From Vibrio astriarenae (lineage in GTDB: Bacteria > Pseudomonadota > Gammaproteobacteria > Enterobacterales > Vibrionaceae): a stretch of DNA of 64,000 bases. The stretch is from contig NZ_CP047476.1 of assembly GCF_010587385.1 (NCBI RefSeq), positions 620,001 through 684,000 on the forward strand. Reading direction: 5' to 3'. A program made the translations under genes and the position numbers. The first letter of the stretch is position 1, and each line of letters starts with the position of its first letter. Shown piece by piece: positions 16,548 through 26,001 of the stretch. A model generated the notes under the pieces. That model had not been told where the DNA came from, made no database searches, and worked only from the letters and a program-made list of their open reading frames with translations.

Positions 16548-18716
16548 ATGAGAGCAACTATTTTTACAAAACTCCTTGCCATATTGCTGCTTACTATCTC
16601 CATAATGGTGAGCATGTTCCTATTTGTTGCCCACTCTCTGAATGATGACTTTATCGACCGCGTTTACAATGAGGTCGAATTCGTCCTTAATGAAAACGCG
16701 ACAGACTTTTTGCTCACTCATGCTGATAAAAATATGGACTATCTGCAAGGAGAGATTGTCAATAGCATGTATTTCTCAAATGCTGATGAGATTTTGTCGT
16801 CAATAAATAAATTTACTAACGATTCCTCAACGGACGCCATTTACGTCTTTGACAAAAATCAGCAACTGTTAGCGAAAATGAGTAAGTACGAAGTTAAGAA
16901 TAACACTCAGTTATTTGAAGAGGCTGAATATCTCCTCGGTATCCATGACGAAGCTTACATTCAGATCGATCAAAAACTCGCTATTGCACGAAGCTTCTAT
17001 ATTTATGATGAGCCTGTCGGTTATGTGCTCATCGTCTCAAACAAAGATTTCTACTCGAACGAAATTGACGTTTCTTTAGACGTCATTCAATCTCTATCTT
17101 TAATTCAAAGAGATAAACATCTTTACCAATATACAATTGTTGTCACTCTTTCAACACTCATGTTCCTCATACTTGCGGGGACACTTTTAACCAGATTGCT
17201 AAAGCCGGTGCGTCGATTAAAACAGGATATTAATAATTTTGGCGAACGTAGTATCACGTCGAAGCCATTTGAAGACTACCCTAACGATGAGTTCGGTGAA
17301 CTAGCAAGAAGCTTCAAAATGATGAGAGACAAGGTCACTAAACGCGAACAAGAAATTGTACGTCTGGCTCAGTTTGACCCGCTGACTAATTTATACAATC
17401 GTAACTATCTGATTAATCGATTCGAAACCATCATCACAGATCAAAACACACAGGTTATCTGTCTGTATATGGACCTTGATAACTTCAAAGAGATTAACGA
17501 TACATTTGGCCATGATGAAGGCGACTTACTGATCCAAGAGGTTGCAGGTCATCTTGCGATGCTTCGCACTAAAGAGCACGAAGACCCATTTTTACAGAAG
17601 TGCTTCCAAGAGTGTATGACCTTGTCTCGTCTTGGCGGTGATGAGTTTGTTCTTTTGTTCCAGATACAAGACATCAGTATCAGCGTCTACTCTCTTGGCT
17701 ACCAGATTGCCAATGAAGTGAAGGCTTTATTTAGGAACAGACTAGTAAGTTACCACGTCTCTTCCTCTATGGGTCTGTCGCTGTACCCGTTGGATGGTGC
17801 GACCGTAGATGAACTGATGAAAAAAGCAGATATTGCGATGTACAGCGCCAAATCAAAAGGCAAGGGTCGTTTCGAGTTTTTTAATGAAGAGATGAGTACG
17901 GCTCTTGCACGAGATAGAATGATCGAGCAGAACCTAATTCGAGCACTCGAAGAGGAAGGCACACCCCAATTCCACATGGTGTATCAACCACAATACTATC
18001 TGCGCTCAGACAAATTAGTTGGAGTCGAATCCCTTGTTCGTTGGTTGCATCCTGAACAAGGCTTTATTTCACCGGCCGAGTTTATTCCAATTGCTGAACG
18101 TAAAGGCATGATAGAGAAACTCGGCAAAGTCACAGTTCAACTTATCTTAGAGGATATGAAGCAGTGGCGAAACTATGGGTGGGATATACCCGTCTCATGG
18201 AATTTATCCACCGTAGAACTCCTTAAGACAGATATCGTTGACTATCTGATTTCCGAGTTAAAACGAGCAAACATCGACCGAGATCTGTTAAACATCGAAA
18301 TCACAGAAACTGCTCTTGTGACGGATCTAAATCGAGCCAAAAAGCAGATCAATGACCTTCGCCAACATGGCTTCCGAGTGTGGCTCGATGACTTCGGTAC
18401 AGGTTACTCTTCTTTATCTATTCTGGGGGAAGTAGAGATTGACGGCCTGAAGATTGACCGCTCGTTTGTCAGTGCGATCGGCAATGGTGAAACCAGCAAA
18501 ACCTTAGTCGTGGATGCGCTTGTACAGCTGACCAATACTTTTGATATCTACATTGTTGCTGAAGGGATAGAAACTAAAGAGCAACTCGAATACTTGAAAG
18601 CAACCCGCTGCCACTATGGTCAAGGCTATTTTTACTCTAAACCTATTTGTGCAGACCAGATGCTTGATTACTTTAAGCAATCTGCTGAATTAAAATCGGC
18701 AGTAAATGCTTGTTAA
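16548..18716 (+). CDS. Membrane GGDEF-EAL cyclic-di-GMP protein
   Basis: A 722-residue inner membrane protein. TM helices at about 7-28 and 197-218 bracket a periplasmic sensor of about 165 residues; a HAMP-like linker follows (about 219-270). The GGDEF domain has an intact GGDEF at 363-367, and the EAL domain starts with ESL at 494 and keeps 'EITETAL', 'LDDFGTGYSS' and 'LKIDRSF'. Both synthesis and hydrolysis of c-di-GMP are therefore possible. The RxxD inhibitory site upstream of GGDEF is absent (the aligned residues are Gln and Met), so product inhibition is not expected. The ATG has GGGAG 8 nt upstream. The gene is convergent with the OmpA-like lipoprotein gene. Confidence 0.92.
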   Translation: MRATIFTKLLAILLLTISIMVSMFLFVAHSLNDDFIDRVYNEVEFVLNENATDFLLTHADKNMDYLQGEIVNSMYFSNADEILSSINKFTNDSSTDAIYVFDKNQQLLAKMSKYEVKNNTQLFEEAEYLLGIHDEAYIQIDQKLAIARSFYIYDEPVGYVLIVSNKDFYSNEIDVSLDVIQSLSLIQRDKHLYQYTIVVTLSTLMFLILAGTLLTRLLKPVRRLKQDINNFGERSITSKPFEDYPNDEFGELARSFKMMRDKVTKREQEIVRLAQFDPLTNLYNRNYLINRFETIITDQNTQVICLYMDLDNFKEINDTFGHDEGDLLIQEVAGHLAMLRTKEHEDPFLQKCFQECMTLSRLGGDEFVLLFQIQDISISVYSLGYQIANEVKALFRNRLVSYHVSSSMGLSLYPLDGATVDELMKKADIAMYSAKSKGKGRFEFFNEEMSTALARDRMIEQNLIRALEEEGTPQFHMVYQPQYYLRSDKLVGVESLVRWLHPEQGFISPAEFIPIAERKGMIEKLGKVTVQLILEDMKQWRNYGWDIPVSWNLSTVELLKTDIVDYLISELKRANIDRDLLNIEITETALVTDLNRAKKQINDLRQHGFRVWLDDFGTGYSSLSILGEVEIDGLKIDRSFVSAIGNGETSKTLVVDALVQLTNTFDIYIVAEGIETKEQLEYLKATRCHYGQGYFYSKPICADQMLDYFKQSAELKSAVNAC

Positions 18717-18812
18717 ATTTACAGTCCTGCCTCCAGATAAAACTACGGGCCCTTAACTAGAGTATTCCGTAAGAGGCCGTTTATTTATCTGACATAATGT
18801 GGAATGAGGCGA

Positions 18813-19436
18813 TTAACCATTTGGGTAGATAAACTTAATCTCAACCCTACGATTACACTGTTTACCCGGTGCGGAAGCATTGCTACAGCGGGGCATACTC
18901 TCTCCAAAAGCACGCGTGTAAATTGCCTGCCGTTGCACTTTCTGCCCAATGAGCGCTTTCTCTACCGATTCTGCGCGACGCTGAGCAAGTTGGTCATTGT
19001 AGCGACTCTGACCTTGATTATCGGTGTGACCATCAATGACCACTTCGATTTCAGGGCTACCCGCTAAATAACGTCCTAAGCTATCAAGCCAGCTGCGCGA
19101 TTGGTGGTCAATACGTGCTGAGTCAGTGTCAAATTGAATTACAGGCTCTAGTTGAATTAGAGAGTAATCACCGGGGATCACACGATATTCAATACCAAGC
19201 TGACGCAAGAAAGTTTCGAGTTCAAGTGACTGTGATTGGGCTACCTGTGAACTTGTTGGTACCGAGGTATAAGTCGCAATCATACGGCGTGGTGGATCGC
19301 CCCACTCAGGGTGTTTAACTTCAAGATCGTTTTGAGGCGCGGTTTCAAGCATATTGCCGCCAATAATCATTGGATCTGTGGTGAAACTGCCACATCCACT
19401 CAACGCTATTGCACATAGAACTGCTATCTTTTTCAT
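18813..19436 (-). CDS. OmpA-family lipoprotein
   Basis: A 207-residue lipoprotein. The signal ends in a 'LSGCGS' lipobox, and the C-terminal half is an OmpA/MotB peptidoglycan-binding domain with 'IDGHTDNQGQSRYNDQLAQR' and 'RRVEIKF'. The protein should be anchored in the outer membrane and bind peptidoglycan. The roughly 90 residues between the lipobox and the domain are not recognised. The gene lies convergent with a GGDEF-EAL gene. In Vibrio such pairs occur in c-di-GMP-linked envelope functions, but a functional link here is only inferred. Confidence 0.88.
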   Translation of the reverse strand: MKKIAVLCAIALSGCGSFTTDPMIIGGNMLETAPQNDLEVKHPEWGDPPRRMIATYTSVPTSSQVAQSQSLELETFLRQLGIEYRVIPGDYSLIQLEPVIQFDTDSARIDHQSRSWLDSLGRYLAGSPEIEVVIDGHTDNQGQSRYNDQLAQRRAESVEKALIGQKVQRQAIYTRAFGESMPRCSNASAPGKQCNRRVEIKFIYPNG

Positions 19437-19586
19437 TTATCCACCAGCCTGACTTTTTAACTCTTAATTTGTATCGGCTAAAACTGATTATACTTAAGTG
19501 AAAACTTAGATTTAATTATCGTATACCCTATATCGCCTTAGGTGTATGATAGTTAAGCTTCAAAATCAAACTATTAGAGCCATAAT

Positions 19587-20216
19587 ATGACCATTAATTT
19601 TCCAAAATTCAGCCTGATTGCTTTACTTACTCCGTTATTCATTTTAGCAGGATGCAGCGAAGAGCCAACAACGCCATCTGCTGGCAAAGAGTACCAACAA
19701 CTCGCCGAGCCTCTGAGCAACCTTGCTCCTGTCACTGAGGTGTTTTCTCTGACCTGTGGACACTGTCGTTCTATTGAGGCGTTCATTCCTGAGTTAGAAC
19801 AAGCGACAAACCAAGAGATTGGCAAAGTGCACGTCACGTTCAATGAAAGTGCACAAATCGCCGCGATGATTTACTACACAGCAGTTATGCAAAGTGATAC
19901 TCCTATCTCTCATTCCACCATGGACGAGTTGTTTGCCGCTGTGCAAATGATGGGGCAAGTGACGCAAGAAGAACAAAAAGCCGCTATTGAATCAGTCTTT
20001 GAAAGTAATAGCTGGGCTAGCCCATATCAAATTGATGACCAACAGCAAAGTGAAATGCTTGCCCTATTTCAGGAAGCCGATGACATCAGCATCAAAGGCC
20101 GTATCAATAGCGTACCGACCTTTATCATTAATGGCCAATATCAAGTTAACGTCTCTGCTCATGAAGACATTCAAAGCATTGCAAACACCATTAACTACCT
20201 ACTAAACAAGGAGTAG
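19587..20216 (+). CDS. DsbA-like thiol:disulfide lipoprotein
   Basis: A 209-residue lipoprotein with lipobox LAGC at about 20-23. A thioredoxin-like fold follows, with the active site 'FSLTCGHCRS' (CGHC) and the cis-proline loop 'INSVPTFIING'. This resembles DsbA/DsbL-type oxidases rather than DsbC. It should act in the periplasm as a membrane-tethered dithiol oxidase or a related redox protein. The next gene, an FKBP-type isomerase, begins 7 bp downstream, so the two folding factors form an operon. The pairing suggests a role in envelope protein folding. Confidence 0.88.
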   Translation: MTINFPKFSLIALLTPLFILAGCSEEPTTPSAGKEYQQLAEPLSNLAPVTEVFSLTCGHCRSIEAFIPELEQATNQEIGKVHVTFNESAQIAAMIYYTAVMQSDTPISHSTMDELFAAVQMMGQVTQEEQKAAIESVFESNSWASPYQIDDQQQSEMLALFQEADDISIKGRINSVPTFIINGQYQVNVSAHEDIQSIANTINYLLNKE

Positions 20217-20222
20217 TCTTTC

Positions 20223-20696
20223 ATGTCGAAAACCATTATCGCGGTCATTATTTTAGCTATCAGCCTGTTTCTCCTTTACCGCAATATGCAAAACTCAAAA
20301 GCGGCAGACCAGAATCAAGCGAAAGGAATAGCATTTCTAGAAAGTAATAAAGCGAAAGAGGGTGTGATTACAACCGAGTCTGGCTTGCAGTACGAAGTGT
20401 TACATAAAAGCGATTCTGGGGAAAAGCCTACGGCAGATAAACGCGTAAAAGTGCACTATCATGGTACCTTAATTGATGGCACTGTGTTTGATAGCTCTGT
20501 TGACCGTGGTACACCTATCGACTTTGGTGTTACTCAAGTCATTAAAGGCTGGCAAGAGGGCCTGCAATTAATGGATAAAGGCGACAAATATCGTTTCTAT
20601 ATCCCTAGCCAGCTTGGTTATGGAAACAGAGGGACAGGACCTATCCCTCCTGCATCGGTATTGATATTCGATGTGGAACTTATCGATATCTTATAG
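20223..20696 (+). CDS. FKBP-type peptidyl-prolyl isomerase, membrane-anchored
   Basis: A 157-residue protein. An N-terminal uncleaved helix (about 4-18) anchors it in the inner membrane. The C-terminal 105 residues are an FKBP domain with 'VKVHYHGTLIDGTVFDSS', 'VIKGWQEGLQLM' and 'IPSQLGYGNRG', all conserved FKBP active-site stretches. It catalyses cis/trans isomerisation of prolyl bonds, probably on the periplasmic side. It is the second gene of an operon with the DsbA-like lipoprotein. No terminator is evident before the convergent HAD gene, which ends 12 bp away. Confidence 0.92.
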   Translation: MSKTIIAVIILAISLFLLYRNMQNSKAADQNQAKGIAFLESNKAKEGVITTESGLQYEVLHKSDSGEKPTADKRVKVHYHGTLIDGTVFDSSVDRGTPIDFGVTQVIKGWQEGLQLMDKGDKYRFYIPSQLGYGNRGTGPIPPASVLIFDVELIDIL

Positions 20697-20707
20697 CTTA
20701 TTTGATG

Positions 20708-21319
20708 CTACTGAGCGGGATGAAACGTCACCCGCTCTCCTTCTACCATATAGCAATCCATACCCGCTGCATGTGCAGCTTGCTTACCCAGTTCAGTATC
20801 TTCAAAAACAACACATTGATTCGGCTCACAGCCCATATTCCGAGCTGCTAAGATAAACGTATCAGGGTTTGGCTTGTGCTGCTCGACATCGTTGGCGGTC
20901 ACAACAGATTCGAAGAGTGAACGCAGTCCCGCCGCTTCTATCAATGCATCAGCGTTAACACGTTGACTGCCCGTACCTATCGCCATCGGACGTTTGCCAT
21001 GGAACGCATTTACTACATCTAACGTGACTTTGATTGGCTGTCCTTTGTCTTCAATCGCCACAAAAGCTTTCATTTTAAAGTTGGACACAGCACTAGGCTC
21101 AAGCGCTAGACCCTGAGCTTTATTGACCTCTAACGTGATTTTAGGGCTTGGCATCCCCCCTAGACTGTGAAACCAAGCTTCATCAAATTCAAACCCAAAC
21201 TCATCCGCTGTCATCTTCCATGCAGCTAAATGAGCTGGCATCGTATCAAGCAACGTGCCATCCATGTCAAATATGAGCCCCTGGTATTGCTCGAGCTGTT
21301 TATAAATACTACTCATCAT
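20708..21319 (-). CDS. yqaB: HAD-superfamily sugar-phosphatase (YqaB-like)
   Basis: A 203-residue HAD hydrolase of the beta-phosphoglucomutase/YqaB group. Motif I is 'FDMDGTLLDT', motif II is 'AIGTGSQR', motif III is the Lys in 'QHKPNPDTF' and motif IV is 'VVFEDTELG'. A helical cap lies between motifs I and II. E. coli YqaB dephosphorylates fructose-1-phosphate and related sugar phosphates. The start has two adjacent ATG codons. It is monocistronic and convergent with the FKBP gene. The substrate is a family inference. Confidence 0.88.
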   Translation of the reverse strand: MMSSIYKQLEQYQGLIFDMDGTLLDTMPAHLAAWKMTADEFGFEFDEAWFHSLGGMPSPKITLEVNKAQGLALEPSAVSNFKMKAFVAIEDKGQPIKVTLDVVNAFHGKRPMAIGTGSQRVNADALIEAAGLRSLFESVVTANDVEQHKPNPDTFILAARNMGCEPNQCVVFEDTELGKQAAHAAGMDCYMVEGERVTFHPAQ

Positions 21320-21543
21320 TCGTTCACTTCTACTAAATAATTCATCAGTATATCAGCCTATTATGACGTGTTTAACATCCGTCTTTAATTAGACGCTTTG
21401 AAGTTGATGCTTAAGAACGTTCACCACGAGAAATCAGTTGCGATAGAAATTTCACCATAATCAGCAATGGAATGATTGTCTCCATTCATAGAAGGCTATA
21501 TTCTAGCGTTTTCTATTTCGTTACTTAATAAGTTGTTATTGCA

Positions 21544-22164
21544 ATGAATTTTGCTGTTTTAAGTGTCTTTATCCCCACATTTTTCTTTGTCTCTGTGACG
21601 CCTGGTATGTGTATGACACTTGCCCTCACGCTTGGAATGAGTATTGGTTATCGTCGTACGCTTTGGATGATGGTGGGTGAACTCGCTGGTGTTGCCGTTG
21701 TTTCAATCGCCGCCGTGCTGGGTATTGCTGCTATCATGCTCAATTACCCGTGGCTATTTGTCGGCTTCAAGTTCCTTGGCGGAACCTATCTGCTCTATCT
21801 TGGTATACAGATGTGGCGCTCGAAAGGTAAGCTCGCCCTGAGTGCTGATGCGAAAGAGATTGAAACCGGTAATGACTGGGATCTCGTCGTGCAAGGTTTC
21901 GTCACTGCCATCGCAAACCCTAAAGGATGGGCGTTTATGATCTCCCTGCTCCCTCCATTTGTTGATCAATCAGCAGCACTCACTCCTCAACTTATCGTGT
22001 TAGTTTCAATTATTTTAATTTGTGAGTTTATCTGTATGACGCTCTACGCAACCGGTGGTAAGGGTCTGAAACGACTATTAGGTAAAAGTGAGAATGTGAA
22101 GCTACTTAACCGTATTGCTGGCAGCCTAATGATGGGTGTAGGTATTTGGCTCTACCTCACCTAG
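21544..22164 (+). CDS. LysE/RhtB-family amino acid exporter
   Basis: A 206-residue inner membrane protein with about six TM helices. The N-terminal 'FVSVTPGMCMTLALTLGMS' is the LysE/RhtB signature, and 'NPKGWAFMISLLPPF' is the conserved mid-protein loop. Family members export amino acids such as homoserine, threonine, lysine or leucine. The gene stands alone, with a strong terminator 45 bp after the stop. The substrate cannot be predicted. Confidence 0.92.
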   Translation: MNFAVLSVFIPTFFFVSVTPGMCMTLALTLGMSIGYRRTLWMMVGELAGVAVVSIAAVLGIAAIMLNYPWLFVGFKFLGGTYLLYLGIQMWRSKGKLALSADAKEIETGNDWDLVVQGFVTAIANPKGWAFMISLLPPFVDQSAALTPQLIVLVSIILICEFICMTLYATGGKGLKRLLGKSENVKLLNRIAGSLMMGVGIWLYLT

Positions 22165-22209
22165 CAAGAGTGGTCAGGTTTTCATAACCCATTGACCCAA
22201 TAGACAGAG

Positions 22210-22243
22210 AAACGCCCATATCATTGATATGGGCGTTTTTTTG
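22210..22243 (+). terminator. Intrinsic terminator of the LysE gene
   Basis: An 11-bp perfect stem AACGCCCATAT/ATATGGGCGTT with a 5-nt loop is followed by TTTTT. It may also stop galE transcripts from the other side, although the minus-strand T-run is poor. Confidence 0.88.
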
Positions 22244-22301
22244 ATATATCAGAGTGGTAACTAAACTCGATGAGCACAAGAGCTTATCTAGCTAAATCAT
22301 G

Positions 22302-23318
22302 TTAGGCTTCAGGGTAGCCGTTCGGGTTATTCGACTGCCAGCGCCATGTATCTGCTGTCATCTCTTCCAAAGTACGCTCAGCTTTCCACTCTAGCTCTCG
22401 CATCGCTTTCGCCGGATCAGCCCAACACTCGGCAATATCACCAGGGCGACGGTCAACCAATTTATAGGGGATCTCTTTTTGGCTTGCTGCCTCAAAGGCT
22501 TTTACCATTTCTAATACACTTGAACCATTACCGGTTCCGAGATTGTAGATGTGCAGACCTTCTTTACGACCCACTCTCTTTAACGCGGCAATATGTCCGT
22601 CAGATAAGTCCATAACGTGAATATAGTCACGCACACCAGTGCCATCTTTGGTTGGGTAATCGCTACCGAAAACGGATAAGAATTCGCGACGACCCACCGC
22701 CACTTGAGATACAAAGGGCATTAGGTTATTAGGGATACCCTGTGGATCTTCACCTAGCTCGCCCGTTGGGTGCGAACCTACTGGGTTGAAGTAACGCAGA
22801 AGCGTGATGCTCCAGTCTGGGTTAGCCGCTTGGAAGTCCGTTAAACACTCTTCCACCATCAACTTACTGCGACCGTATGGGTTGGTCGCGCTGGTTGGAA
22901 AGTCTTCTGTAATTGGCACAGAGGCTGGATCACCATAAACCGTCGCCGATGAACTAAACACGATGCTATTAACACCTGCATCACGCATCGCATCAACCAG
23001 CACTAATGTACCGTTCACATTGTTATCGTAGTACTCAAGCGGTTTCGCCACTGACTCACCAACCGCTTTCAATCCCGCAAAATGAATAACCGCTTCAATT
23101 GCGTGCGTCTTCATCGTATCTACTAGCAGTGCTTTATCGCGGATGTCGCCTTGAATAAATACAGGTTTAACACCGGCCACCTTTTCAATGCGCTCTAATA
23201 CGGTTGATTTGCTGTTATAAAGATTATCGAGAATAATCGGTGTCATTCCCGCCTGAATCATTTGAATACAAGTGTGACTACCAATATAGCCCATGCCACC
23301 TGTGACTAATACATTCAT
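22302..23318 (-). CDS. galE: UDP-glucose 4-epimerase
   Basis: A 338-residue extended SDR enzyme. The NAD motif is 'VTGGMGYIGSH', and the catalytic Ser and Tyr-x3-Lys are in 'SSSATVYG' and 'NPYGRSK'. Length and the 'LRYFNPVGSHPTG' segment match GalE. It interconverts UDP-glucose and UDP-galactose for the Leloir pathway and for surface polysaccharides. It is not beside galT/galK here, so it is likely the polysaccharide or housekeeping copy. The gene is monocistronic, flanked by 252 bp of non-coding DNA before pxpA. Confidence 0.95.
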   Translation of the reverse strand: MNVLVTGGMGYIGSHTCIQMIQAGMTPIILDNLYNSKSTVLERIEKVAGVKPVFIQGDIRDKALLVDTMKTHAIEAVIHFAGLKAVGESVAKPLEYYDNNVNGTLVLVDAMRDAGVNSIVFSSSATVYGDPASVPITEDFPTSATNPYGRSKLMVEECLTDFQAANPDWSITLLRYFNPVGSHPTGELGEDPQGIPNNLMPFVSQVAVGRREFLSVFGSDYPTKDGTGVRDYIHVMDLSDGHIAALKRVGRKEGLHIYNLGTGNGSSVLEMVKAFEAASQKEIPYKLVDRRPGDIAECWADPAKAMRELEWKAERTLEEMTADTWRWQSNNPNGYPEA

Positions 23319-23570
23319 TAAACCTAGCCTCGAGTTGTCGTTTTTTGGTTAGGAACAAAGTGTAAACCATTGTCTAATCGATGTCTTTAGTCTGATTTAA
23401 ACTGACAAAGCGACATTTGGTTTAGCTATATAGAGTTGAGAAACATTCTACTGAAGCCGTTCACCACTTGCTTTTAAAATATCAGTTTAAATCACTATGA
23501 TAATGACTTGTTAAGAGGTATAAATCTAAGTAAGTGTTTGAATCAAATGCAATGCGACAAGGACTAAGCA

Positions 23571-24317
23571 ATGGATAGCACTAGAGCACTGTTGAACTGT
23601 GATATGGGAGAGGGTTTTGGACTCTGGACAATGGGCAATGACGCTCAAGTAATGCCACATATTGATTTGGCCAATATCGCCTGTGGTTTTCACGCCTCTG
23701 ATCCGCAGGTAATGGTCAACACCATACAGCTCGCGTTAGAGCATAATGTAAAAATTGGTGCCCACCCAAGTTATCCCGACCTGCAAGGTTTCGGACGACG
23801 ATCAATTCCTATGTCTATAGATGAAATCGTCAATCTTATGATTTATCAGATCGGCGCACTGCAGGCGCTCGCGCACTCACAAGGCTCTTTACTGCATTAC
23901 GTAAAACCTCACGGAGCTCTCTATAATGACATGATGCGCGACATGAGCATCTTTGAGGGCATTTGCGAGGCAGTCTCACAGTTTCATGTTCCCTTAATGG
24001 TACTAGCGACCCCAAACAGAGAGTCATTACTGGATATCGCTGATCAATACGATGTTCCCCTGCTCTTTGAGGCGTTTATCGATCGTGCTTATCTTGCGGA
24101 TGGGTCGCTCGCCCCAAGAAGTCTTAAAGGCGCGGTCCTCGGCAATCATGATGATATTATTAATCAAGCAAAACAGATTATTCACTATCAAAAGATTCAG
24201 ACGCTTGATCAGGAAACTCTGATCGTTGAAGCAGACACGCTCTGCATTCATGGCGATAATCCTTTAGCAGCAAGCATCGCCGGAGATCTGCGAAAGCTTT
24301 TGTTAAGTATGGAGTGA
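23571..24317 (+). CDS. pxpA: 5-oxoprolinase subunit PxpA (LamB/YcsF family)
   Basis: A 248-residue LamB/YcsF protein with the diagnostic 'LLNCDMGEGFG', 'NIACGFHASDP', 'IGAHPSYPDLQGFGRR' and 'KPHGALYND' segments. With PxpB and PxpC it forms the ATP-dependent prokaryotic 5-oxoprolinase, which opens pyroglutamate to glutamate. The ATG has AAGGA 7 nt upstream. It is the first of three tightly spaced genes; pxpB starts 3 bp after its stop. Confidence 0.94.
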   Translation: MDSTRALLNCDMGEGFGLWTMGNDAQVMPHIDLANIACGFHASDPQVMVNTIQLALEHNVKIGAHPSYPDLQGFGRRSIPMSIDEIVNLMIYQIGALQALAHSQGSLLHYVKPHGALYNDMMRDMSIFEGICEAVSQFHVPLMVLATPNRESLLDIADQYDVPLLFEAFIDRAYLADGSLAPRSLKGAVLGNHDDIINQAKQIIHYQKIQTLDQETLIVEADTLCIHGDNPLAASIAGDLRKLLLSME

Positions 24318-24320
24318 GCG

Positions 24321-25010
24321 ATGAACAAGAAACAGATAGAGTTTGATTGGCACCTTGTTTCAGAAACTGCCATATTGTTTCAGTTTCAACTTGAGCCTTG
24401 TCGAGAGCTATCACAACTCATCGGTGAAGTGGCGCATGCGGTCGCTGTAGAGCTCTCTGATACGACAATGAACGTGACGCTGTCACATAATACTTTACTC
24501 ATTGATTACCTTCCTTATCGCGTTAATGAAGCTTATATCGTCAGTACCGTACACAAACACTTGTCTCAGCTCAAAGAAACACCTGAACCATTTGAGACGA
24601 TCGTTGTTCCTGCTTACTATTCGCCCGAGACTGGATTAGATCTGGCTATCTATGAAGAACAAGGTATGTCACTCAAAGAGGTCGAGCAATGCCATACGGA
24701 GCCGACTTATTACGTATCAGCTCTAGGATTTGCTCCCGGCTTTGCCTTTCTGGCTGGTCTGAACCAAGAGCTGATGCTTCCTCGCCTTACCACACCTCGC
24801 GTTCATGTTCCCAAAGGTAGTGTTGCGGTTGCCGATCAATTCTCTGCCGTGTATCCGAGTGATAGCCCTGGCGGTTGGAATGTCATCGCGCGTAGCCCAC
24901 TCTCACTATTCAACCTCGCCTCCACTCCACATACACTATTTAGTGTCGGTGCAAGTGTGCGGTTCAAACCCATAAGTAAAAGGGCATACCTAGACTTCGC
25001 GGAACACTAG
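24321..25010 (+). CDS. pxpB: 5-oxoprolinase subunit PxpB (KipI family)
   Basis: A 229-residue protein of the KipI/allophanate hydrolase subunit 1 family, with 'VSALGFAPGFAFLAGL', 'PRVHVPKGSVAVADQFSAVY' and 'SPGGWNVIARSP'. It is the second subunit of the 5-oxoprolinase complex. The gene lies between pxpA and pxpC in one operon. B. subtilis KipI also inhibits the sporulation kinase KinA, a role not relevant here. Confidence 0.93.
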   Translation: MNKKQIEFDWHLVSETAILFQFQLEPCRELSQLIGEVAHAVAVELSDTTMNVTLSHNTLLIDYLPYRVNEAYIVSTVHKHLSQLKETPEPFETIVVPAYYSPETGLDLAIYEEQGMSLKEVEQCHTEPTYYVSALGFAPGFAFLAGLNQELMLPRLTTPRVHVPKGSVAVADQFSAVYPSDSPGGWNVIARSPLSLFNLASTPHTLFSVGASVRFKPISKRAYLDFAEH

Positions 25011-25052
25011 CTTTAAGTACAAGATACGCTACTGCACGAAAAAGGAAGATAA

Positions 25053-25982
25053 ATGAGCATTAGGGTTAACAAATCTCATCAGGGCGTTTTGCTGCAAGAC
25101 TTTGGTCGCTTTGGTCAGGCTCATATCGGCGTGACGACTGGAGGCCCTGCGGATACCTACGCCTATAGTTGGGCAAACAAGTTACTCAACAACCCCATCA
25201 ATTCGTCCGTTATTGAAATGACACTTGGTCAAGCGAGCTTTACTGTTCAGCAATCAACGTGGTTTGCGATTTCTGGTGCAGATTTAAACGCAACTCTCGA
25301 TACTCAACCACTGCAAAATTGGTCGAGTTTCTATGCAATGAAGGGACAAGTCATCAACTTTAAGCTACCCCGCAACGGGTTAAGAGGGTATTTGGCTGTC
25401 TCCGGTGGATTTGCTGCACCCGACACGTTGGGGAGTGCTTCGACCGTCGTTCGCGACAAGCTTGGTGGGTTACGCGGTAACGGAAGTTCAATAGGTACTG
25501 GTGACGAACTTGCCTTTAGGACGAAGATTTCACGATCCGACTACTCCACACAGTCCGTCTCGTTCCGCTTTGTCCCAGACTACAACCGCCCTATTCATTT
25601 GCGTATTATTCCTGGCTACCAAGTTAAGCAGTTCAGTCCTGCCGCTTTGAGTCACTTCTACCAACAAGAGTACATTGTTTCAAAAGACAGCAATAGAATG
25701 GGCTACCGCTTTGAGGGGCGCGGAATAGACGCACCAAACCAAGGAATTTTGAGTGAGGGCCTAGCCCTCGGCTCGATTCAGATCACTCCTGATGGACTGC
25801 CGATTGTGATGCTTTGTGATCATCAAACCATAGGTGGATACCCAAAGGTTGGCTGTGTATCTCAAGTTGATTTACCTAGACTAGCGCAAGCGCGACCCGG
25901 TCAAAGTGTTTATTTTCAACCGGGTGTATTAAAGGAGCTTCAAGCGGCTTGGTGCCAATGGGCTCTATTTTTTGGGTATTAA
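25053..25982 (+). CDS. pxpC: 5-oxoprolinase subunit PxpC (KipA family)
   Basis: A 309-residue protein of the KipA/allophanate hydrolase subunit 2 family, with 'QDFGRFGQAHIGVTTGGPAD' near the N-terminus and 'SEGLALGSIQITPDGLPIV' near residue 230-250. Database entries often call it a biotin-dependent carboxyltransferase, but beside PxpA and PxpB it is the third 5-oxoprolinase subunit. An AAGGA ribosome site precedes the ATG. The next gene is convergent and starts its stop codon 20 bp away. Confidence 0.93.
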   Translation: MSIRVNKSHQGVLLQDFGRFGQAHIGVTTGGPADTYAYSWANKLLNNPINSSVIEMTLGQASFTVQQSTWFAISGADLNATLDTQPLQNWSSFYAMKGQVINFKLPRNGLRGYLAVSGGFAAPDTLGSASTVVRDKLGGLRGNGSSIGTGDELAFRTKISRSDYSTQSVSFRFVPDYNRPIHLRIIPGYQVKQFSPAALSHFYQQEYIVSKDSNRMGYRFEGRGIDAPNQGILSEGLALGSIQITPDGLPIVMLCDHQTIGGYPKVGCVSQVDLPRLAQARPGQSVYFQPGVLKELQAAWCQWALFFGY

Positions 25983-26001
25983 TCGTTGTCGTTATTAAAG
26001 G

